Source: CSSed11-175R1 sp041685735 (lineage in GTDB: Bacteria > Actinomycetota > Nitriliruptoria > Nitriliruptorales > Nitriliruptoraceae). Taken from it: a DNA stretch of 56,997 bases. Each line of letters begins with the position of its first letter. The first letter of the stretch is position 1. The notes beneath the pieces are model-generated. The model did no database searches. It was not told where the DNA came from and saw only the letters and a list, made by a program, of their open reading frames with translations. This document shows positions 51,455-56,997 of the stretch, one piece after another. The translations under genes were made by a program, and so were the position numbers. The stretch is from positions 1 to 56,997 of the forward strand of contig JAWLFE010000017.1 in NCBI GenBank assembly GCA_041685735.1, in the 5' to 3' direction.

Positions 51455-52798
51455 TCAGACGAGGTTGACGACGGCGCCGAGGTTCGGGAGGCGGTAGAGG
51501 CCATGCCTGCCGACGACCCGGTGCGCGGCGTCGCGCGGGTCGACGCCGCTCATGACCACCTCGCGGGCGATCGCCGCCACGACCTTCGGGGCGGCGAATG
51601 ACGTCCCCGACCAACTCGCCCACCCGTCGAACCGTTCGCGGATGTCGCCGTCGACGTCGATGCCGTCGTGGTGGAGGAAGGTGCTCACCACGTCGCTGCC
51701 GGGTGCGCACGCGTCGACCCAGTGGCCCCAGTTGCTGAACGGTGCCGGGGTACCGCACGGTCCAAGGGCAGCGACCGCGATGACCTCGTCGAACGCGGCT
51801 GGCCAACTCGGTCGGCAGGTGGCGTCGTTGCCGGCCGACGCCACCAGCACGACCCGCCCGTCCCGAGGTCGGTGGTCGCGCACGACGGTGCCCATCGCGA
51901 GCGGCACCTCATCGTGGTCCGAGTAGCCGCCGAAGGACAGGTTCACGATGCACGGCTCGTCGTCCGCGAACACCTCGCCCAGGGCAGCCGCCAGGGTGAA
52001 ATCATCACCGTCACCGAAGCTGGACAGGGCGCCTTCGCACCGGACGTCGGCAGCGCCGCAGAGGCGCGCGACCAGGCCGGTGATGAAGGTGCCGTGACCG
52101 GCGACCGGATCGAGGTAGCCGTCTGCGTTCTCGTCCGGGATGTCCTCGTCCGCTCGGGGATCATCGGCGAGTGGCCGCATCCGCCAGGTGTCTGGCAGGG
52201 GTGCGTGGGCCCGCAACGCCGGATGGCGCACGCTGCGGGTCGATCCCGGGACGTGTGTGGCATCGGTCGGATCGCCATCGGTCTCCAAGCCGGTATCGAG
52301 GACGGCCACCAGCGGACCACCCGTCGAACGTCCCCAGCTCGGCAGCGGTGACGCCGCGACGGCTGAGGTCGCGGCAAGGTCGGGGTTGGCCTGGTACGCG
52401 GGGTTGGCCTGGTAGGCGGGGTTGGCCTGGTAGGCGGGGTTGGCCTGGTAGGCGGGGTTGGCACCGACGCCGGTCGGGTGAGCCATGTAGACGTGGTTGA
52501 CCTGCGCCCGCAGACCGGCAGCGCGCAGGGCAGCCAGCACCGCTCGCTCGTCATCGATGCGGATCCGCACGACCTGCCCGGCCGCGGCCTCCAGCGGCTC
52601 CGGGTCGGTTGTCAGGCGGGCCTGCTCGGATGCCGCGACCCGTCTGGCTGCCTCCAGGTCGTCCCGGGCCAGCAGCAGTTGTCCGCGCCGGTAGGCGAAC
52701 GGCGATGCGCCGCCCGCGATCGCGATCCCCCGACGGTCGAGTTCCGCCTGGAGCGTGATGCGCGGTGGCGCTTCCTGGCGCGGCTTGCCGGTGGCCAT
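51455..52798 (-). CDS. Cytoplasmic subtilase (S8 serine protease) with ANPAYQ repeats before the catalytic domain
   Basis: A 447-residue protease. Residues 1-105 form an N-terminal domain that looks like an inhibitor-type pro-region (YRRGQLLLARDDLEAARRV, VVRIRIDDERAVLAALRAAG). Residues 113-139 are four and a half ANPAYQ repeats. The catalytic domain then has Asp168 (VAVLDTG), His235 (GHGTFITG), oxyanion Asn324 (SAGND) and Ser400 (GTSFAAP), so it should be active. No signal peptide is visible, which is unusual for subtilases, mostly secreted. The ATG at 52798 follows GGGGGA. It is divergent, 53 bases apart, from the CHAT protease gene. Confidence 0.9.
   Translation of the reverse strand: MATGKPRQEAPPRITLQAELDRRGIAIAGGASPFAYRRGQLLLARDDLEAARRVAASEQARLTTDPEPLEAAAGQVVRIRIDDERAVLAALRAAGLRAQVNHVYMAHPTGVGANPAYQANPAYQANPAYQANPAYQANPDLAATSAVAASPLPSWGRSTGGPLVAVLDTGLETDGDPTDATHVPGSTRSVRHPALRAHAPLPDTWRMRPLADDPRADEDIPDENADGYLDPVAGHGTFITGLVARLCGAADVRCEGALSSFGDGDDFTLAAALGEVFADDEPCIVNLSFGGYSDHDEVPLAMGTVVRDHRPRDGRVVLVASAGNDATCRPSWPAAFDEVIAVAALGPCGTPAPFSNWGHWVDACAPGSDVVSTFLHHDGIDVDGDIRERFDGWASWSGTSFAAPKVVAAIAREVVMSGVDPRDAAHRVVGRHGLYRLPNLGAVVNLV
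52382..52462 (-). repeat. 18-bp tandem repeat (4.5 copies) encoding ANPAYQ in the subtilase
   Basis: The units are at 52382-52399, 52400-52417, 52418-52435 and 52436-52453, followed by nine bases of a fifth. The first differs from the others by one base; the rest are identical. The repeat is exactly in frame and codes for a Pro/Tyr/Gln-rich linker between the pro-region and the catalytic domain. Confidence 0.95.
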
Positions 52799-52839
52799 GG
52801 CATCCCCCGATGCGTCAACTCTGCGGTCACCGGCGACCA

Positions 52840-52845
52840 TAGTCT
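52840..52845 (+). promoter_or_regulatory. -10 element (TAGTCT) of the leaderless CHAT gene
   Basis: TAGTCT fits TANNNT and ends six bases before the ATG at 52852, with no ribosome binding site in between. This implies a leaderless mRNA. The subtilase promoter must share this 53-base divergent space or lie inside the CHAT gene. Confidence 0.45.
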
Positions 52846-52851
52846 GACCCG

Positions 52852-55497
52852 ATGATGACGCGACGGAACGGTCCGGACATCCCGGCAGTGGTCGACACTG
52901 CACTGGCCGACCCCGCCGGGTTCCTCGCTCGCGATCACGATCCGCCAGACGACGGGCGGCCGACCCGTGACGACGAGGTCGATCCCATCATCCACGGCTG
53001 GGCGCGCGGGCTCGCCCTCCGGGAGCTGGGACGCCTGGAACCTGCTCGGGATGAGCTCGTGCTGGTCGCCGATCGAGCGGACGCGCAGGGGGCGGTGGCG
53101 CTCGCCGGCACGATCCGGTCGAGCCTGGCGGCGGTGCTGCTGCACCTCGGGGCGACCGACCAGGCCCTGGAGGTGGCCGGCGCGGCGGCGGGGGTCCTCA
53201 CCGGCGCGCCCGGCGCCCGGAACCGGATGCAGATCGGCTTCATCCTCCAGCGGCTGGGGCGACAGCAGGAAGCCGCGGCCGCTTACGATGCCGCGCTCGA
53301 GGGCCTCGAGGACGCCGACGACCGCGTGGCCATGGCCCGCTTGCTCAGCAATCGGGGGGTCCTCAACGCCTACCTCGGTGACCTCGGCACGGCCAGATCC
53401 GACATCGACCGGTCGATCGTGCTCGCCCGGGACCTCGGCAACACGCGCGCGGTCGCGTTCGGCCTGCAGAACCTCGGTTTCGTCGCCGGTCGCGCGGGTG
53501 ATGTCCCGATGGCGCTGCGCTCCTTCGAGGAAGCCGACGAGCTGTTGCGCGTGCTGGCTGACGGGGCCCCGGCGCGGGCCGCGCTCGACCTCGATCGGGC
53601 GGCGGTGCTCGCCGACGCTGGCCTGCTCGCCGAGGCCATCGAGCGTGCGGACGCCGCCGCACGCGTCCACGCCCGCGCTGGGGACCGCACCAACCTCGCC
53701 GAAGCGCACCTACTGGGTGCGCGCCTGCGGTTCGTGAACGGACAGCTCGACGAAGCTGCCGAGCTGGCAGACGCCGCCGGGGAACGGTTCGCGGCGGATG
53801 GTCGGCACCCCTGGGCGTTGCAGGCCCGGTACGTCGCGGCCGCCGCTCGCGTCCGAGCTGGCAGCAGCCGCATCGAGGTGGGCTCGGCGGAGCTCGCCGC
53901 GAACCTGCAGGCCGGTGGGTGGCCGACCGAGGCCCGTGAGATCCGGCTGCTGGGCGCCCAGCAGGCGATGCGCGCCGGTGCCGTCGCGGAGGCCCGGCAG
54001 CTGCTGGGGGAGGTCGGCACACCGCCGCGGTCGGCCCCGGCCGTGGCCCAGGCGCAGCATCGCCTGGCGATGGCGATGGTCCGGATCGCCGATGGTGACC
54101 ACCGGGGTGCGCGCCGGGCGATCTCGGCCGGTCTGGACGTGTTGCAGCGCTCCCGGTTGGCCTTCGGGTCCGTCGAGCTGCGCGCCCATGCCGCGCGACA
54201 CACCGCTGAGCTGGTCGAACTCGGCGTCCGGCTGGAGCTGCAGGCCGGCCGGCCGGTGGCGGCGCTTCGGCTCGTGGACCGGGAGCGATCGACCGACCTC
54301 CAGGTCCCCCCGACACCGCCCGCTGATGAGCGGCTCGCCACCGACCTCGCTGCGCTGCGGGCGTTGCACAGCCGTGAGCTCGAGGCGGCCCGGGGCGGTG
54401 CGGACGTCCGGCGCCTGGCTGCCGACCGGGCGCGTCTGGAGCGACGGATCCGCGACCGCGCCCGCACGGCCGCAGATGGCCCGGGTCGATCGTGGATCGA
54501 CCGACTGGACGTGGCAGAACTGCGGCGGGAGCTGGCCGGCAAGACCCTGGTCTCCTACCTCGAGCTCGACGGTGACCTGCACATGATCGCCGTCACACCG
54601 CGCGTGACCGAGCGCCGGGTGTTGGGGCCCGTCGACGCGATCCGTACCGAGGTGGAGTTCCTGCGGGCATCGCTGCGCCGGCTCGCGAGCGGTCGCGGGT
54701 CGACGGGCTCCCTCGATGCCGCCGCGGCGTCGATCGACCGGTGCGCTCGCACGCTCATCCCGTCCCTCGGACTGGACCGGCTGGGGACCGATGGTCTGGT
54801 CGTCGTCCCATCGGCGAGCCTCCACGGCCTGCCGTGGGCAGCACTGGTCCCGGCGATCGGCCACGTTCCGGTCGTGGCGAACTCGGCAGCCACGTGGCTG
54901 TCGGTCGGACCTGGAGCAGCAGACGATCGCACCACCGGTCCCGCCCTGCTGGTGGCGGGGCCCCGGCTGCCGGGGGCGGAGGCGGAGGTGCGCGACCTGG
55001 CGGCCTGTGCGACGCACGACGTCAGGGTCCTGTGCGGGGCCGATGCCACGGTGGCTGCCGTGCTGCGCGGACTCGACACGTGCGGTTCCGCACACATCGC
55101 GGCGCACGGGTCGTTCCGGGCGGACAACCCGCTGTTCTCCACGATCGAGTTCGCGGACGGCCCGTTGACCGTCCACGAACTGTCGGCGCTGCGCTCGGTC
55201 CCGCGGCGCCTGGTGCTGTCGAGCTGCGATGCGGCGCTGACGTCCGTGCTGGGCGGGGACGCCGTGCTCGGACTGAGCAGCGAACTGGTGCGCCTTGGCG
55301 TCGGCTGTGTCGTCGCGCCCGCCCTGCCGATCCCGGATGCGGCCACCCGGCCGTTCATGCTCGACCTGTACCGCGGACTGGCGGCGGGCAGGTCGCCGGC
55401 AGACGCACTGGCACGGGTCATCCAGCGAGCCGACGGCGGACCGACGGATCGTGCCGTCCGGGCGTCGTTCCTCGTCGTCGGTCGGGACGACACGTGA
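52852..55497 (+). CDS. TPR-CHAT protease (caspase-like)
   Basis: An 881-residue protein. Residues about 45-480 are helical tetratricopeptide-like repeats (for example GFILQRLGRQQEAAAAYDAAL and LGFVAGRAGDVPMALRSFEEA, each a helix pair). From about residue 540 a CHAT domain follows, with strand LVSYLELDGDLHMIAV, catalytic His752 (HIAAHGSF) and Cys792 (LVLSSCDAAL), then GLSSELVRLGVGCVVAP. CHAT is the caspase-HetF-associated-with-TPRs fold; TPR-CHAT proteins are known proteases, including the type III-E CRISPR partner that cleaves Csx30. No CRISPR locus is nearby. ATG 52852 and 52855 are both possible starts. Confidence 0.92.
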   Translation: MMTRRNGPDIPAVVDTALADPAGFLARDHDPPDDGRPTRDDEVDPIIHGWARGLALRELGRLEPARDELVLVADRADAQGAVALAGTIRSSLAAVLLHLGATDQALEVAGAAAGVLTGAPGARNRMQIGFILQRLGRQQEAAAAYDAALEGLEDADDRVAMARLLSNRGVLNAYLGDLGTARSDIDRSIVLARDLGNTRAVAFGLQNLGFVAGRAGDVPMALRSFEEADELLRVLADGAPARAALDLDRAAVLADAGLLAEAIERADAAARVHARAGDRTNLAEAHLLGARLRFVNGQLDEAAELADAAGERFAADGRHPWALQARYVAAAARVRAGSSRIEVGSAELAANLQAGGWPTEAREIRLLGAQQAMRAGAVAEARQLLGEVGTPPRSAPAVAQAQHRLAMAMVRIADGDHRGARRAISAGLDVLQRSRLAFGSVELRAHAARHTAELVELGVRLELQAGRPVAALRLVDRERSTDLQVPPTPPADERLATDLAALRALHSRELEAARGGADVRRLAADRARLERRIRDRARTAADGPGRSWIDRLDVAELRRELAGKTLVSYLELDGDLHMIAVTPRVTERRVLGPVDAIRTEVEFLRASLRRLASGRGSTGSLDAAAASIDRCARTLIPSLGLDRLGTDGLVVVPSASLHGLPWAALVPAIGHVPVVANSAATWLSVGPGAADDRTTGPALLVAGPRLPGAEAEVRDLAACATHDVRVLCGADATVAAVLRGLDTCGSAHIAAHGSFRADNPLFSTIEFADGPLTVHELSALRSVPRRLVLSSCDAALTSVLGGDAVLGLSSELVRLGVGCVVAPALPIPDAATRPFMLDLYRGLAAGRSPADALARVIQRADGGPTDRAVRASFLVVGRDDT

Positions 55498-55582
55498 GGC
55501 GATCCGGGTCGGGCCGACGTTGGTAGCTTCGTCGTGGTAGCGGCGTTGCCGTCCCTGCTGCCCCCGGACCACGAGGAACCTG

Positions 55583-56179
55583 ATGGACCGCGATGCCGTC
55601 GAGGCGCTCGTACGGACGGCGGCGGCTGGTGACCAGGCGGCCTTCGATGCGCTGGTCGCCCGGTACTCCGGGCTGGTCTGGTCGGTGGTGCGGTCCCACC
55701 GCCTGTCGGACGTCGACGCCCATGACGTCTTCCAGACCACGTGGTTGCGGCTGGTCGAGCACCTCGATCGCATCCGCGAGCCCCGCGCCGTCGGTGGCTG
55801 GCTCGCGACCACGGCGCGTCACGAATCCCTGCGCGTCATCCGACAGTCCGAGCGGAACCGACCGACGGCGACCGATGAACTCGACGAGGTCGACGAGAGC
55901 TCGCCGGAGCTCGATGACCGCCTGGTGCAGGATGAGCGTGCGACGGTGCTCTGGGAGGCCATGTCGCACCTCGGGGACCGGTGTCGGACCCTGCTACGCG
56001 TCCTGATGGCCGATCCCCCTCCCAGCTACGAGGAGGTCGGTGCCGCCCTCGACCTCCCGGTCGGCAGTATCGGACCGACCCGTGGCCGTTGCCTGGCCGC
56101 TCTGCGCGCGGAACTGAGCGCCCGAGGTATCACCAGCCCCGTTGATCGCTCTACAGAGGTGAGGGGGGATCATGGATGA
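55583..56179 (+). CDS. ECF-type RNA polymerase sigma factor
   Basis: A 198-residue sigma-70-family protein. Region 2 is FDALVARYSGLVWSVVRSH (in two parts: FDALVARYSGLVW, SVVRSH) followed by DAHDVFQTTWLRLVEHLDRIREPRAVGGWL. Region 4 is PPSYEEVGAALDLPVGSIGPTRGRCL. The linker between has an acidic stretch. GAGGAACCTG precedes the ATG. It starts 85 bases after the CHAT gene and overlaps the next gene by eight bases. The target genes are unknown; the CHAT and subtilase genes are natural candidates. Confidence 0.93.
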   Translation: MDRDAVEALVRTAAAGDQAAFDALVARYSGLVWSVVRSHRLSDVDAHDVFQTTWLRLVEHLDRIREPRAVGGWLATTARHESLRVIRQSERNRPTATDELDEVDESSPELDDRLVQDERATVLWEAMSHLGDRCRTLLRVLMADPPPSYEEVGAALDLPVGSIGPTRGRCLAALRAELSARGITSPVDRSTEVRGDHG

Positions 56180-56705
56180 GCCGCTGACGCCGGGTGGTCA
56201 GGCCGACGAACCGTCGCCCGCCGATGCTGCCCTGCTCGACGAGTTGCGACGGGTGGCCAGCGACGTCGATCCGGTCCCGGATGACGCCGTGCTGGCTGCG
56301 CGCTCGGCGCTGGCCTACCTGCGGCTCGACGCGGCCCTGGCCGACCTCGTCCACGACTCGCAGGACGATCACGATCTGAGCGTGGTCGGGTTCCGGTCCG
56401 CCGGGACCACGGCGCGCCAGGTGGCGTTCCGGTCCGGATCGCGTGAGATCGAGCTCGAGGTGATCGAGACCGACGATCGGCGGCGGTTGGTCGGGCAGTG
56501 CATCCCGGCCGCGACCGTCCAGGTCACGGCGCGTCTCGCCGGTGGCCAGCGGCGGACCACGGCCAGCGACGACCTCGGGCGGTTCTCCATCGAGGTACCG
56601 GTGGGGTTGGTGAGCCTGCGCTGCGTCTGGCCCGGCATCGCCGTCGGCACCGATCGTGACGCCGGTGGTGATGACGTCGTCGAGACCGGCTGGGTGCGCG
56701 TTTGA
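56172..56705 (+). CDS. Small partner protein of the sigma factor, possible regulator
   Basis: A 177-residue protein overlapping the sigma factor gene by eight bases. The N-terminal part (LLDELRRVASDVDPVPDDAV then LAARSALAYLRLDAALADLV) is helical, a pattern repeatedly seen in proteins encoded next to actinobacterial sigma factors. The C-terminal part (ATVQVTARLAGGQRRTT and IEVPVGLVSLRCVW) looks like a carboxypeptidase-regulatory-type beta sandwich. No membrane helix and no zinc-anti-sigma HxxxCxxC motif are seen. Coupled translation suggests it binds the sigma factor or the CHAT protein (inference). Confidence 0.72.
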   Translation: MDEPLTPGGQADEPSPADAALLDELRRVASDVDPVPDDAVLAARSALAYLRLDAALADLVHDSQDDHDLSVVGFRSAGTTARQVAFRSGSREIELEVIETDDRRRLVGQCIPAATVQVTARLAGGQRRTTASDDLGRFSIEVPVGLVSLRCVWPGIAVGTDRDAGGDDVVETGWVRV

Positions 56706-56997
56706 CGCTCGCCCGCGTTCTTCGAGCGCATGCCCCGCTCGGATGTGTATCAGCACGCCTGGTCACCCCTCTGGATAGGTGAGGAACCCGGAAGCGGCAT
56801 CCATCACCCGCAACCGGGAACCGAAGCGGAGCACGCCAGCACCCACCGGAGCAGGGTCGACCGGGGCGTCGACCCGAACGCAGCACCGGATCGCGGTGGC
56901 GGGGCCCGAAGCGCGTGGGGCATGCGCACGGGGGACCGGTCCGGGGGGGCCGGTCGAGGGGGGGGGGGGGGGCGGGGGGAGGGGGGCCCCCGCCCCC
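56706..56997. other. Unannotated right end with low-complexity sequence
   Basis: No convincing gene is seen on either strand in these 292 bases. From about 56940 the sequence degenerates to long G runs and then C runs, which looks like an end-of-contig sequencing or assembly artefact rather than biology. Confidence 0.7.

Noticed and set aside
52382..52462. Tandem repeat as a possible CRISPR array
   Set aside because: Units abut without spacers and are in frame within a protease gene; no cas genes nearby.
52852..55497. Type III-E CRISPR (Craspase) locus
   Set aside because: TPR-CHAT present, but there is no gRAMP/Cas7-11, Csx30 or repeat array in the window.
53710..55812. 700-codon minus-strand frame opposite the CHAT gene
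   Set aside because: Shadow; the plus strand has the catalytic dyad and TPR pattern.

Overview
High-GC (about 70%) DNA with GC-rich third codon positions, GTG starts, leaderless-type promoters and very acidic lipoprotein linkers. It looks like a chromosomal contig of a deep-branching, probably salt-adapted actinobacterium (Nitriliruptoria/Euzebya-like; inference). Coding density is high. There is a 100-N assembly gap at 49107-49206 and a low-complexity, artefact-like right end. No tRNA, rRNA, CRISPR array, insertion sequence or prophage was recognised.

Layout. (1) 1-8.1 kb: a patatin phospholipase with two cyclic-nucleotide-binding domains diverges from an FtsX-type permease and an ABC ATPase that carries its own C-terminal cyclic-nucleotide-binding domain. 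Two tandem metallo-beta-lactamase-fold proteins follow, resembling the mycobacterial cAMP phosphodiesterase Rv1339, and then rph and rdgB in the same order as in mycobacteria. (2) 8.1-18.2 kb: an ABC exporter, a flavin-type oxidoreductase, an MFS transporter, katG with a divergent fur-family regulator, an amidohydrolase, an epimerase and a serine hydrolase. (3) 18.3-33.2 kb: a sugar catabolic region with a binding protein, an exceptionally large 800-residue permease and a MalG-type permease. Gfo/Idh/MocA and aldehyde dehydrogenase genes diverge from a tightly coupled five-gene operon (threonine-synthase-like, 2-hydroxyacid dehydrogenase, PfkB kinase, LacD/YihT-type aldolase, fucose-isomerase-like), and a cytoplasmic sulfatase lies convergent to it. 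(4) 33.3-36 kb: an OsmC-type peroxidase, then tdh-kbl for threonine breakdown to glycine. (5) 36-46.3 kb: an ectoine/hydroxyectoine uptake and catabolism locus: eutB-eutC-PLP lyase-gntR on one strand, ehuBCDA-doeA-deacetylase on the other. (6) 46.3-50.4 kb: an esterase, an MFS transporter with a divergent helix-turn-helix regulator, the gap, and a DUF2254 membrane protein. (7) 50.4-56.7 kb: a TPR-CHAT (caspase-like) protease divergent from a cytoplasmic subtilase that carries ANPAYQ repeats between its N-terminal domain and protease domain, an ECF-type sigma factor with a small partner protein, and an anchored acidic-tail protein.

The best candidates for something new are region 7 (a possible protease cascade with its own sigma factor), region 3 (a route for a C6-blocked or sulfated sugar) and region 1 (binding proteins for a cyclic nucleotide beside tandem candidate phosphodiesterases). 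All functional statements come from reading motifs and gene order; no database search was run.
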